NCBI GenBank assembly: GCA_017618515.1
Contig: JAFZUB010000047.1
Location: forward strand, 1-9,153
Length of the DNA stretch: 9,153 nucleotides
Direction of reading: 5' to 3'
Origin: Bacteroidaceae bacterium
GTDB lineage: Bacteria; Bacteroidota; Bacteroidia; Bacteroidales; Bacteroidaceae
Positions 1 through 6,738 of the stretch are shown here, piece after piece; the stretch's first letter is position 1; each line of letters starts with the position of its first letter. The position numbers and the translations under genes were made by a program. The notes beneath the pieces are model-generated. The model made no database searches. It was not told where the DNA came from and was given only the letters and a program-made list of their open reading frames with translations.

Positions 1-35
1 AAAAACTGCGAGCACAGCCATTTGCTGCACTCGCA
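1..35 (-). terminator. Intrinsic terminator of the gcv operon
   Basis: Read on the minus strand, positions 35 to 1 give a 12-pair stem (TGCGAGTGCAGC against GCTGTGCTCGCA) with a five-base loop, followed by GTTTTT. Two of the pairs are G-U wobbles on the minus strand but become A-C mismatches on the plus strand, so the structure is stable only in minus-strand RNA. It lies about 50 bases past the lpdA stop codon, where the gcvH-gcvPA-gcvPB-lpdA transcript should end. The U tract runs off the window edge, so its full length is not visible. Confidence 0.8.
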
Positions 36-49
36 ATCTGTCATATCTT

Positions 50-83
50 CCCCCTTCATGGGGGATAAGAGGGGGTCTTCCCC
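50..83. repeat. Two adjacent C/G-rich hairpins after lpdA
   Basis: CCCCC-TTCAT-GGGGG (50-64) is followed by GGGG-TCTT-CCCC (72-83), the second touching the lpdA stop codon. Similar C-run/G-run palindromes occur at 5117-5135 and 6404-6424, so this seems to be a recurring spacer motif. No T tract follows on either strand. It could slow 3' exonuclease decay of the operon mRNA, but that is inference. Confidence 0.45.
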
Positions 84-1429
84 TACGCATGCGCTGCATT
101 CAGTATTACCTCACCGAGAGTGGGGTGGGCATGCACTATCTCTGCCAGCTCGGAGAGGGTGGCGTTCTTGTTCATCAGCGCAGCTATCTCCTGAATGAGG
201 TCGGCGGAGTGGGGGCCATACATGTGGCAACCGATGATGACGTCGTTCTCGTCGGTGAGAATCTTCGCCATGCCGTCGCTCTCGTTCATGGCTAGCGCCT
301 TACCGTTAGCGCGGAAGAAAGACTTATGCGCCTTGGCATTGATGCCGTTCTCCTTGCAGTACTCGGCGGTGAGCCCTACGGTAGCTGCCTCGGGATTGGT
401 GAACACTGCGGCAGGCATGATGTCGAGCCGTATGTTGTCCTTCTTGCCGAGGATTACATTGAGCACATGCTGTCCCTGGAAGCTGGCGGCATGGGCCAGC
501 TGGCACTTGCCGTTGACATCGCCGATAGCATAGACACCCTCCACATTGGTGCGGAAGTCATCATCGGTAACGATGCCGCGGCGGTCAATCTCGATGCCCA
601 CATCCTCAAGGTTGAGCGAAGCGGTGTTGGCACCGCGGCCCACGGCCATGAGCACTATGTCGGTGTCCACGCTTTCCTCCTTGTCCTTGAGCATATAGGT
701 GACAGCGTAGTGGTCGCCCTCATCCTTGATGCCGTTGACGGCAGCATTGTTGATGATGTTGATGCCCTTGCCCTTAAGCGATGCCTTGAGGCGCTTGGCT
801 ATGTCGGCGTCGAAGTTGGGGAGTATCTCCTTGCAGTACTCCAGCACCGTCACCTCCGAGCCGAAGGCGTTGAAGATGGAGGCAAACTCCATGCCTATCA
901 CGCCGCCACCGATTACTGCCAGTCGCTTGGGCACCTCAGTGATGTCGAGCATCTCCGTGGAGGTGAGCACCTTGGGCAGGTCCTTGCCCGGGATGGGCAG
1001 AAACTTGGTCACACTGCCGGTGGCAATGATGATGTTGGGCGCTGTGTATGTCTCGCCCTCCACCTCGATGGTCTTGGCATCCACAAACTTTGCCTTGCCG
1101 TTGGCACGGATGATGTTGGGGTGCTTGAGCAGTGCCTCTATGCCGCTGACGAGAGTGTTGACCACCTCGTTCTTGCGGGCCACTACCTGCTGCATATTCA
1201 CAGCAGAATATTTGGCAGTGACGCCCAGCAGCTCGGCCTCCTTCAGTTCGCTGATAAGCTCTGCGTTCTTGCAGAAGCACTTGGTGGGAATGCAGCCGAC
1301 ATTGAGACAGGTGCCGCCGAGATTGTCTTTCTCGGCAATCACCGTCTTCAGTCCTGCATGCGCAGCCTTCACCGCGGTCTCGTAGCCGCCGGGGCCTGCA
1401 CCGATGATAATCAAATCTGCTTGTTGCAT
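83..1429 (-). CDS. lpdA: Dihydrolipoyl dehydrogenase (L-protein)
   Basis: This flavoprotein reoxidises the dihydrolipoyl arm of GcvH with NAD+, the last step of glycine cleavage. The 448-residue product has the N-terminal FAD-binding motif GAGPGG (10-15), the redox disulfide motif CLNVGC (C41 and C46), the NAD-binding motif GGGVIG (174-179), the second FAD motif YAIGDV (300-305), and the C-terminal dimerisation domain ending in HAHPTLGE, with the catalytic pair H435 and E440. It is slightly shorter than the usual 460-475 residues but no domain is missing. The start is supported by AAGGTG (1437-1442) seven bases upstream. It lies 24 bases after gcvPB and is the last gene before the terminator, which suggests a copy dedicated to the glycine cleavage complex; it may also serve 2-oxoacid dehydrogenases, which are not visible here. 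Function is near certain, partner choice is inferred. Confidence 0.97.
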   Translation of the reverse strand: MQQADLIIIGAGPGGYETAVKAAHAGLKTVIAEKDNLGGTCLNVGCIPTKCFCKNAELISELKEAELLGVTAKYSAVNMQQVVARKNEVVNTLVSGIEALLKHPNIIRANGKAKFVDAKTIEVEGETYTAPNIIIATGSVTKFLPIPGKDLPKVLTSTEMLDITEVPKRLAVIGGGVIGMEFASIFNAFGSEVTVLEYCKEILPNFDADIAKRLKASLKGKGINIINNAAVNGIKDEGDHYAVTYMLKDKEESVDTDIVLMAVGRGANTASLNLEDVGIEIDRRGIVTDDDFRTNVEGVYAIGDVNGKCQLAHAASFQGQHVLNVILGKKDNIRLDIMPAAVFTNPEAATVGLTAEYCKENGINAKAHKSFFRANGKALAMNESDGMAKILTDENDVIIGCHMYGPHSADLIQEIAALMNKNATLSELAEIVHAHPTLGEVILNAAHA

Positions 1430-1453
1430 GTTGCTACACCTTATTTATATATA

Positions 1454-2908
1454 TTATAGGTAAGCCTTGTAAGTCAGCTTGGGCTCCTTCACGGCCTTCA
1501 CATCGTCAACACGAGTGATGGGTGCCTTGTGGGGAGCGGTCTTCACCATCTCGGGATCTTCAGCTGCCTCCTTGGCTATCTGCTTCATCACCTTGATAAA
1601 CTCGTCAATGGTGTCCTTGCTCTCCGTCTCGGTGGGCTCTATCATCAGTGCCTCGTGGAAGAGGAGCGGGAAGTAGATGGTCGGGGCATGGAAGCCGTAG
1701 TCGAGCAGACGCTTGGCCACGTCGAGAGTGGTCACATGCTGGCTCTTGTCGATCAGACCGTTAAACACAAACTCGTGCTTGCACAGTCCCTGGATAGGCA
1801 GCTCGTAGCAGTCCTTCAGGCTTTCCGTGATATAGTTGGCGTTGAGCACAGCCAGCGAGCCCATCTTGGCAAACTGCTCCTTGCCTGCGCTGAGCAGGAA
1901 GGTGTAGGCCCTGAGCACCACGGCGTAGTTGCCGAAGAAGCCGCTGATGCAGCCCAGGCTGTCTTCGTCGTAGTTGACATAGAAGGTGCCGTCGGCTGCC
2001 TTCTTCACCTGCGGGTTGGGCAGGTAGGCCTCCAGTCCGGCTCTCACACCGATAGGACCAGCGCCGGGACCGCCACCGCCGTGAGGAGTGGAGAAGGTCT
2101 TGTGCAGGTTGATGTGCATCACGTCGAAGCCCATGTCACCGGGACGGCATACGCCGAGCAGCGGGTTGAGGTTGGCTCCGTCGTAGTACATCAGACCGCC
2201 GCACTCATGCACCAGCTTGGCAATCTCAGGAATCTTGGTCTCGAAGATACCCAGCGTGTTGGGGTTGGTCATCATCATGCCAGCCACATCGTCGCCCAGC
2301 AACGGCTTGAGGTCGTCCACGTCAACGGTGCCGTCAGCGGTGGACTTCACCTCCACCACCTCCAGTCCGCACACTGCGGCCGAAGCGGGGTTGGTGCCAT
2401 GGGCAGAGTCGGGGATGATAATCTTGGTGCGCTTATCATCGCCGCGCTTCATGTGGTAGTTGCGTATAACCATCAGTCCCGTCAGCTCACCGTGGGCGCC
2501 GGCAAACGGATTGAGTGTAAACTCGCTCATGCCGCCCAGCTCGGAGAGAATCTTCTGGGTGTTGTAGTAAACCTCGAGCGCACCCTGCACGGTGCTGGTG
2601 GGAGCCAGCGGATGCAGTCCTGCAAAAGCGGGGTGGGTGGCGTTCTCTTCATTTATCTTGGGGTTGTACTTCATGGTGCAGGAGCCGAGGGGATAGAAAC
2701 CCGTGTCCACACCGAAGTTATTGTTGCTCATGTTGGTGTAGTGGCGCACCACTGTCTGCTCGTCAGCCTCGGGCAGCATCGTCTCGCTCTGGCGGCTGAT
2801 GCTGGCGGGGATGGAGTAGCCCTTAAACTCGTTGGCAGGGAGTGAGTAGCCCTTGCGTCCCTTCTTAGAGAGCTCAAAAATAAGAGTTCCGTAATATGTG
2901 CTGTTCAT
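1454..2908 (-). CDS. gcvPB: Glycine dehydrogenase (decarboxylating) subunit 2
   Basis: This is the C-terminal half of the P-protein. With GcvPA it forms the PLP enzyme that decarboxylates glycine and passes the aminomethyl group to the lipoyl arm of GcvH. The 484-residue product has the usual length for a GcvPB. Visible family motifs are FYPLGSCTMKYNP (71-83), DSAHGTNPASA (167-177) and NLHKTFSTPHGGGGPG (267-282), in which K270 is the expected PLP Schiff-base lysine. The start codon lies four bases after the gcvPA stop, which suggests translational coupling, and an AAGAAG stretch lies just upstream. All catalytic motifs are intact. In E. coli the two halves are one polypeptide of about 950 residues; here they are separate and both complete, so this is the two-subunit type and not a broken gene. 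Confidence 0.97.
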   Translation of the reverse strand: MNSTYYGTLIFELSKKGRKGYSLPANEFKGYSIPASISRQSETMLPEADEQTVVRHYTNMSNNNFGVDTGFYPLGSCTMKYNPKINEENATHPAFAGLHPLAPTSTVQGALEVYYNTQKILSELGGMSEFTLNPFAGAHGELTGLMVIRNYHMKRGDDKRTKIIIPDSAHGTNPASAAVCGLEVVEVKSTADGTVDVDDLKPLLGDDVAGMMMTNPNTLGIFETKIPEIAKLVHECGGLMYYDGANLNPLLGVCRPGDMGFDVMHINLHKTFSTPHGGGGPGAGPIGVRAGLEAYLPNPQVKKAADGTFYVNYDEDSLGCISGFFGNYAVVLRAYTFLLSAGKEQFAKMGSLAVLNANYITESLKDCYELPIQGLCKHEFVFNGLIDKSQHVTTLDVAKRLLDYGFHAPTIYFPLLFHEALMIEPTETESKDTIDEFIKVMKQIAKEAAEDPEMVKTAPHKAPITRVDDVKAVKEPKLTYKAYL

Positions 2909-2912
2909 AGTC

Positions 2913-4244
2913 TTAAGCTTCTTTAATCAGTTCAACAAGTTTATCAATCTCAGCCTTGGAGCGCTGCTCCGTCACGGCAAACATGATAGCGTTGTCCACA
3001 CCCTCCGGCTTGAGTCCGCCGAGGATGCCGTTGTCCAGCAGCTTCTGCTGCAGCTTGTCCACGTCGAGCGAGGTCTTCACCACAAACTCGTTGAAGAACG
3101 TCTGTCCCTCAAAGGCGGGTGTGAACTTGCCGGTCTTCAGCAACTCGTCGTAAAGGTAGTGCGCACCGGCATAGCTCTGCTCGTTCACCTCCTTCAGTCC
3201 CTGCGGGCCCATCAGCGACATGTAGATGGTCACCATCAGAGTCATGATGCCCTGGTTGGAGCAGATGTTCGAGGTAGCCTTCTGGCGGCGGATATGCTGC
3301 TCGCGAGCCTGCATCGTCAGCACAAAGGTGCGCTTGCCGTTGTGGTCGGTGGTGCCGCCCACGATGCGGCCCGGCATCTTGCGTACCAGCGCCTCCTTGG
3401 CGCAGAAGTAGCCGAGATACGGACCGCCGAAGCTCATCGGCAGACCCAGCGACTGGGCATCGCCCACAGCGATGTCGGCACCCCATTCGCCCGGAGTCTT
3501 CAGGGCGGCCAGAGTGCTGGCGGGAGCGTTGATGACCAGCAGCGCCTTCTGCTCGTGACACATGTCGGCCACGCCAGTCAGGTCTTCCACACTGCCGTAG
3601 TAGTTGGGCTGGCCGATAATCACACCGGCACTCTCGCCCTTTGCCAACTCAGCTGCGAGGGCAGCCTTGTCGGTAGCGCCGTTGAGGGTGGGGATGAGCT
3701 TGATGGTCACGCCGTGGTATTTGGCATAAGTCTCCACCACGCGTATCACGGCGGGGTTGAGGGCTGCGCTCACCAGCACCTGGTCCTTCTTCTTGGCGTT
3801 GGCCACGGCCATCATCATTGCCTCGGCGGTAGCGGTGGCACCGTCATACATGCTGGCGTTGCTGATGTCCATGCCTGTGAGGTCAGCCATCAATGTCTGG
3901 TACTCGAAGATATACTGCAGTGTGCCCTGCGATATCTCAGCCTGGTAGGGAGTGTAGCTTGTCAGGAACTCGCTGCGCTGGGTGATGTAGCCAATCACCG
4001 AGGGCGTGTAGTGGTCATACACACCGCCGCCGGCGAAGCATACCAGCTGCTTGTTCTTGTCGCCCAGAGCCTGGAAGTGCTTGCGTATGTCAACCTCCGA
4101 CATCTCCGACGGGATGTTGTAGTCACGCTTCAGCTTCAGCTCCTCGGGCACCTCAGCATAAAGGTCGGCCAGCGTGTTTACGCCGGCCACCTTAAGCATT
4201 TGTTGGATATCCTCTTCGGTGTGAGGAAAATACTTGTAAGCCAT
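2913..4244 (-). CDS. gcvPA: Glycine dehydrogenase (decarboxylating) subunit 1
   Basis: This is the N-terminal half of the split P-protein, partner of the adjacent GcvPB. The 443-residue product opens with the typical MAYKYFPHTEEDIQQML segment. It carries SYTPYQAEISQGTLQ (96-110), the DGATATAEA cofactor-fold segment (134-142), SFGGPYLGYF (271-280), and GRIVGGTTD with the QHIRRQKATSNICSNQ region (292-331), all characteristic of GcvPA. The PLP lysine is not in this subunit but in GcvPB. It lies 15 bases after gcvH and four bases before gcvPB. The start is the first methionine of the conserved N-terminus; upstream sequence is A-rich with no clear Shine-Dalgarno, as is common in Bacteroidetes. Confidence 0.97.
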   Translation of the reverse strand: MAYKYFPHTEEDIQQMLKVAGVNTLADLYAEVPEELKLKRDYNIPSEMSEVDIRKHFQALGDKNKQLVCFAGGGVYDHYTPSVIGYITQRSEFLTSYTPYQAEISQGTLQYIFEYQTLMADLTGMDISNASMYDGATATAEAMMMAVANAKKKDQVLVSAALNPAVIRVVETYAKYHGVTIKLIPTLNGATDKAALAAELAKGESAGVIIGQPNYYGSVEDLTGVADMCHEQKALLVINAPASTLAALKTPGEWGADIAVGDAQSLGLPMSFGGPYLGYFCAKEALVRKMPGRIVGGTTDHNGKRTFVLTMQAREQHIRRQKATSNICSNQGIMTLMVTIYMSLMGPQGLKEVNEQSYAGAHYLYDELLKTGKFTPAFEGQTFFNEFVVKTSLDVDKLQQKLLDNGILGGLKPEGVDNAIMFAVTEQRSKAEIDKLVELIKEA

Positions 4245-4259
4245 CTCGTCAGTCTTTTT

Positions 4260-4637
4260 TTAGCCGCACAGCTCCTTGTAGGCAGCAGCGTCCATCAGAT
4301 TGTCAAGCTCGCTCTTGTCGCTCAGCTGCACCTTGATGATCCAGTTGCCGAAAGCATCCTCGTTGATCTTCTCGGGGCTGTCGGCCAGCTCCTCGTTTAC
4401 CTCAACCACGGTGCCCGACACGGGAGAGATCAGGTCGCTGGCAGCCTTCACGCTCTCTACAGCGCCAAACTCCTCGCCCTGAGTTACCTCGTCGTCCACC
4501 TCGGGAGCGTCAACGTAAACCACGTTACCCAGCTGCTCCTGAGCATAATCAGTGATACCAACATAGCCGAAGTCGCCTTCAACCTTTACATACTCGTGGC
4601 TCTCTGCGTAGTAGAGCCCTTCAATTACTTTTGCCAT
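4260..4637 (-). CDS. gcvH: Glycine cleavage system H-protein
   Basis: This is the small lipoyl-carrier protein that shuttles the aminomethyl group from GcvP to GcvT and electrons to LpdA. The 125-residue product is the usual family length. The lipoyl site is K64 in the segment GAVESVKAASDL, followed by the conserved SPVSGTVVEVNE turn. The N-terminus (KVIEGLYYAESHEYVKVEGD) and GITDYAQEQLGNVVYVD are classic GcvH. It is the first gene of the tightly packed gcvH-gcvPA-gcvPB-lpdA group. A 519-base repeat-rich spacer separates it from gcvT, so it may have its own promoter or lie behind a long structured leader; I could not identify a convincing promoter. The region just upstream of the ATG is nearly all A and T. 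K64 is a likely substrate for the ligase encoded at 6739-7437. Confidence 0.97.
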   Translation of the reverse strand: MAKVIEGLYYAESHEYVKVEGDFGYVGITDYAQEQLGNVVYVDAPEVDDEVTQGEEFGAVESVKAASDLISPVSGTVVEVNEELADSPEKINEDAFGNWIIKVQLSDKSELDNLMDAAAYKELCG

Positions 4638-4673
4638 AATAAATTTGTTTTATTGTTTATAAGTTAATTTAAG

Positions 4674-4745
4674 TAGTTATCGCTTCGCTCGAAGTTATCG
4701 AAGTTATCGGAGCTTTCAGCTCCTTGAAGTTAACGCGCTTCGCGC
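4674..4745. repeat. Short GAAGTTATC repeats alternating with small palindromes
   Basis: Near-copies of a 9-base word occur at 4674-4681 (partial), 4691-4699, 4700-4708 and 4726-4734 (GAAGTTAAC). Between them lie small palindromes: CTTCG-CT-CGAAG (4683-4694), GGAGCT-TTC-AGCTCC (4709-4723) and GCGC-TTC-GCGC (4735-4745). The stretch begins about 36 bases upstream of the gcvH start, so it would lie in the gcvH leader if transcription starts further upstream. Function unknown. Confidence 0.6.
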
Positions 4746-4776
4746 TCGACATTAGTCAAATTGTGAAATCAGAGAT

Positions 4777-4872
4777 GTTTTTCTATGTTTTTTCTTTTCA
4801 AGAGCTTTTAATCCGTTAGGATGTGGCGTGGCTACTATTCTTTCTTCTCTATGAAATGTTTTTTATGTTTTT
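4777..4872 (+). repeat. Internally deleted spacer element (copy A')
   Basis: The flanks are T-rich direct repeats: 4777-4793 (core CTATGTTTTT) and 4858-4872 (core TTATGTTTTT). The left interior, 4794-4835, is a perfect 42-base copy of 4950-4991 in element A, including the ATCC-GTTA-GGAT hairpin. After 4835 the similarity stops, and only a degraded right end (ATGAAAT before the right flank) is recognisable. About 60 bases of interior seem to be missing relative to A. Strand is given as the orientation shared by all copies. Confidence 0.6.
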
Positions 4873-4900
4873 CCCAATGAGATGATGGCAACCTTCGTCA

Positions 4901-4930
4901 GATGTAAGATGTATGATGTCTGATGTAAGA
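4901..4930. repeat. Degenerate 7-base tandem repeat (GATGTNN)
   Basis: Four 7-base units, GATGTAA, GATGTAT, GATGTCT and GATGTAA, run from 4901 to 4928 between elements A' and A. The same word type recurs at 6311-6357 upstream of gcvT. No coding or promoter role is apparent. Confidence 0.65.
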
Positions 4931-4933
4931 ATT

Positions 4934-5092
4934 GTTTTTCTTGTTTTTGCTTTTCAAGAGCTTTTAATCCGTTAGGATGTGGCGTGGCTACGGCAGGAGG
5001 ATGACGGAAGTTTACTTACGGACAGACTCGTGGCGATAGCCTCGACTTCAGCACAAAGTGCTAAGCTCTTGAAAAGGGTTTTTTAGGTTTTT
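4934..5092 (+). repeat. Spacer element copy A with inverted-repeat stem and three hairpins
   Basis: The outer direct repeats are GTTTTTCTTGTTTTT (4934-4948) and GTTTTTTAGGTTTTT (5078-5092). Inside them is a perfect 14-base inverted repeat, CTTTTCAAGAGCTT (4950-4963) against AAGCTCTTGAAAAG (5063-5076). Within the arms lie three small hairpins: ATCC-GTTA-GGAT (4967-4978), AAGT-TT-ACTT (5008-5017) and AGCAC-AAA-GTGCT (5050-5062), the last abutting the right arm. The layout matches copies B and C although the arm and hairpin sequences differ. It sits between gcvT and gcvH. No open frame is shared with the other copies. It could be a small non-autonomous mobile element or a structured RNA; the sequence alone does not decide. 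Confidence 0.6.
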
Positions 5093-5135
5093 GTTATCGT
5101 TTTCGTTATCGTGGCTCCCCTCCTTTTGGGAGGGG
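5093..5135. repeat. GTTATCG doublet and C/G-rich hairpin after gcvT
   Basis: GTTATCGTTTTCGTTATCGT (5093-5112) is identical to 6710-6729 next to lplA. Directly beyond it, CCCCTCC-TTTTG-GGAGGGG (5117-5135) forms a seven-pair hairpin about 20 bases past the gcvT stop on the minus strand. No U tract follows on that strand, so it is not a standard intrinsic terminator and read-through toward gcvH is possible. Confidence 0.55.
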
Positions 5136-5156
5136 CTGGGGGTAGGCCTTTTCGTT

Positions 5157-6257
5157 TTACTTCTTGTAGCTCTTATCATAAAACCTCTTCTTCACCACAA
5201 CGCCCGGATGCACCTTGCGATGTATGCGCACGGCCAGCTCAGTGCCCAACTTCATATAGGCAGCGTCAACGAGTGCGAAGCACACCGACTTGTCGGTCAT
5301 GATGGTGCGGTAGCCCGTGGTCACCTCGCCGATCACCTCGTCGTTGGCGTTCACCACTTCGTAGCCGTGGCGTGGGATGGCCTTGTCGTCGTCAGCCAGG
5401 GCGATGCCCACCAGCTTCTTGGCCACGCCGTTAGCCTTCTGCTCCACCAGCACATCCTTGCCGATGAACTCCTCCTTGTCCAGCTTGGCAAACATGCCCA
5501 GACCGGCCATGATGGGAGAGATGTCGGCGCTCAGCTCGTCGCCGTAGAGCGGCAGACCCACCTCAAAGCGCAGTGTGTCGCGGCAGCCCAGACCGCACGG
5601 AGTCACGCCTGCAGCGATGAGCTTGTCCCATGCGCCCTGAATATACTTGTGCGAGCCGTAAATCTCGAAGCCGTCCTCGCCCGTGTAGCCGGTGCGGCTG
5701 GCGATAATCGTCTCGCCGTCCACGTCAATCTTCTTGAAAGTGTAGAACACCAGGTCGGCCACGTCCAGACCCAGCACCTCAACCACCTTAGCCTCGGCCT
5801 CGGGGCCCTGCACGGCAATCTGGCCGTAGTAGTCGCTCTGGTGGTCCACCTTCACGTTGAAGTCCTTAGCCTGCTCCTCAATCCATGCCACATCCTTGTC
5901 GATGTTAGCGGCATTGATCACCAGGAAGAACTTGCCGTCGCCCTCACAGTACACCAGCAGGTCGTCCACGCAGCCGCCGGTGGGGTAGAGCATCATACCG
6001 TAGAATATCTTGCCGGGCTCAGCGCCAGCCACGTCATTCGTGAAGATATGCTGCACAAACTTCTCAGCCTCGGGGCCGGTGATCTCCACCTCGCCCATGT
6101 GGCTCACTTCGAAGATACCCACCTTCTGCCTTACGGCGAGGTGCTCATCCTTGATATTACTGTACTGTATCGGCATGTCGAAGCCGCCGAACGGGCTAAT
6201 CATGGCTCCCAGAGCCACGTGCTTGTCATACAAACAAGTCTTTTTGTTTTCTGCCAT
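5157..6257 (-). CDS. gcvT: Aminomethyltransferase (T-protein)
   Basis: This tetrahydrofolate-dependent enzyme takes the aminomethyl group from GcvH, releases ammonia and forms 5,10-methylene-tetrahydrofolate. The 366-residue product has the full family length. Visible features are the N-terminal ALGAMISPFGGFDMPIQY segment (15-32), GGCVDDLLVY (94-103) where the conserved aspartates D98/D99 align with the catalytic aspartate of E. coli GcvT, SRTGYTGEDGFEIY (187-200), CGLGCRDTLRFEVGLPLYG (221-239), and a C-terminal barrel domain with the VGEVTTG-like turn (309-315). The start is chosen at MAENKKTCLYDKH, where family similarity begins; upstream sequence is A-rich without a Shine-Dalgarno. It is separated from lplA by 481 bases and from gcvH by 519 bases, unlike the close packing of the other gcv genes, so separate promoters are plausible. 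Confidence 0.97.
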   Translation of the reverse strand: MAENKKTCLYDKHVALGAMISPFGGFDMPIQYSNIKDEHLAVRQKVGIFEVSHMGEVEITGPEAEKFVQHIFTNDVAGAEPGKIFYGMMLYPTGGCVDDLLVYCEGDGKFFLVINAANIDKDVAWIEEQAKDFNVKVDHQSDYYGQIAVQGPEAEAKVVEVLGLDVADLVFYTFKKIDVDGETIIASRTGYTGEDGFEIYGSHKYIQGAWDKLIAAGVTPCGLGCRDTLRFEVGLPLYGDELSADISPIMAGLGMFAKLDKEEFIGKDVLVEQKANGVAKKLVGIALADDDKAIPRHGYEVVNANDEVIGEVTTGYRTIMTDKSVCFALVDAAYMKLGTELAVRIHRKVHPGVVVKKRFYDKSYKK

Positions 6258-6294
6258 TGTGTTATTTTTTTTAAGTTTAAAAGTCTAGTGTCGA

Positions 6295-6396
6295 GAGTCA
6301 AGGGTCAAGAGATGTCAGATGGCTGATGTCAGATGGCTGATGTCAGATGGCTGATGTAAGTAATCGTCTAGAGTCAAGGGTCAAGAGTCAAGAGTC
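6295..6396. repeat. Degenerate 7-base and 14-base tandem repeats upstream of gcvT
   Basis: A 17-base word, GAGTCAAGGGTCAAGAG, occurs at 6295-6311 and again at 6371-6387, and is itself built of 7-base GAGTCAA/GGGTCAA units; the second array runs on to 6396. Between the copies lie three perfect 14-base units, GATGTCAGATGGCT (6311-6324, 6325-6338, 6339-6352), plus a partial fourth, also divisible into 7-base halves. The array starts 38 bases upstream of the gcvT start codon and would lie in its leader or promoter region. Confidence 0.8.
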
Positions 6397-6403
6397 TTTC
6401 TTT

Positions 6404-6437
6404 CTCCCCCTAAGCTAGGGGGAGTCCCACTTGTGGG
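6404..6437. repeat. C/G-rich double hairpin
   Basis: CTCCCCCTA-AGC-TAGGGGGAG (6404-6424) is a perfect nine-pair hairpin with a three-base loop. CCCAC-TT-GTGGG (6426-6437) follows immediately. It belongs to the same class as the hairpins at 50-64 and 5117-5135. No T tract follows within a few bases on either strand, so I do not call it a terminator. Confidence 0.55.
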
Positions 6438-6455
6438 GAAGGGGTGTGTGATAAG

Positions 6456-6483
6456 TCTCAAATCTCAATTTTCAAATTTCAAT
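6456..6483. repeat. Degenerate 7-base tandem repeat (TYTCAAW)
   Basis: Four 7-base units, TCTCAAA, TCTCAAT, TTTCAAA and TTTCAAT, run without interruption just left of element B. The unit shares its TCAA core with the array at 6371-6396 and with the coding array at 8695-8736. Confidence 0.65.
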
Positions 6484-6490
6484 TGTATTT

Positions 6491-6647
6491 GTTTTCTCGG
6501 TTTTTCTTTCGATTAGGTAGTAACCTCGCAGAGGTGGATGAGGTGGATGCAAGCTTCGCCTGTGAACTCGTTCATGAGGAGAAGCATACAGACACTTCAT
6601 CCGTTAGACGTAGTCTCTACCTAAACGAAAGGGTTTTTACGGTTTTT
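6491..6647 (+). repeat. Spacer element copy B with inverted-repeat stem and three hairpins
   Basis: The outer direct repeats are GTTTTCTCGGTTTTT (6491-6505) and GTTTTTACGGTTTTT (6633-6647), 13 of 15 identical. The inner inverted repeat is CTTTCGATTAGGTAG (6506-6520) against CTACCTAAACGAAAG (6617-6631), 14 of 15 paired. Interior hairpins are CCTC-GCA-GAGG (6524-6534), TGAAC-TC-GTTCA (6563-6574) and AGAC-GTA-GTCT (6606-6616), the last abutting the right arm. It is highly similar along its whole length to copy C on the other side of lplA and in the same orientation. One-base length differences between B and C would shift any reading frame, so it is unlikely to encode a protein. On the plus strand the stem is followed by T-rich sequence, so a small terminated RNA is possible. 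Confidence 0.7.
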
Positions 6648-6651
6648 TTGA

Positions 6652-6729
6652 TAATTAATGGTAAAATTATATGGTAATTAATGTTGAATTTCAAATGTAT
6701 TTGGTTTTCGTTATCGTTTTCGTTATCGT
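6652..6729. repeat. AT-rich spacer with TAATTAATG and GTTATCG repeats
   Basis: This is the remainder of the gcvT-lplA spacer. It holds a direct repeat TAATTAATG (6652-6660 and 6675-6683), a small palindrome CAAAT-GT-ATTTG (6692-6703), and GTTATCGTTTTCGTTATCGT (6710-6729), identical to 5093-5112. The last repeat lies about ten bases beyond the lplA stop. No terminator with a U tract for lplA is visible. Confidence 0.5.
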
Positions 6730-6738
6730 TTAAGCAAC

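Noticed and set aside
1454..4244. gcvP broken into two pieces by mutation
   Set aside because: Both parts have complete ends, their own start codons and the usual lengths of GcvPA and GcvPB. Two-subunit P-proteins are a known normal form.
326..4667. Long open frames on the plus strand opposite lpdA, gcvPB and gcvPA (up to 589 codons)
   Set aside because: They lie antisense to genes with complete, unmistakable family motifs and encode low-complexity His/Leu/Val-rich sequence with no domain. They are a by-product of GC-rich codon use.
4674..4745. CRISPR array
   Set aside because: The repeats are only 9 bases and imperfect, spacers are shorter palindromes of unequal length, and no cas genes are near.
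5117..5135. Intrinsic terminator after gcvT
   Set aside because: The hairpin is good but no U tract follows on the minus strand; the sequence after it is A-rich.
6258..6738. Glycine riboswitch upstream of gcvT
   Set aside because: Glycine riboswitches often precede gcvT, so I looked on the minus strand. The spacer consists of tandem repeats, C/G hairpins and element B; no tandem aptamer core motifs are recognisable.
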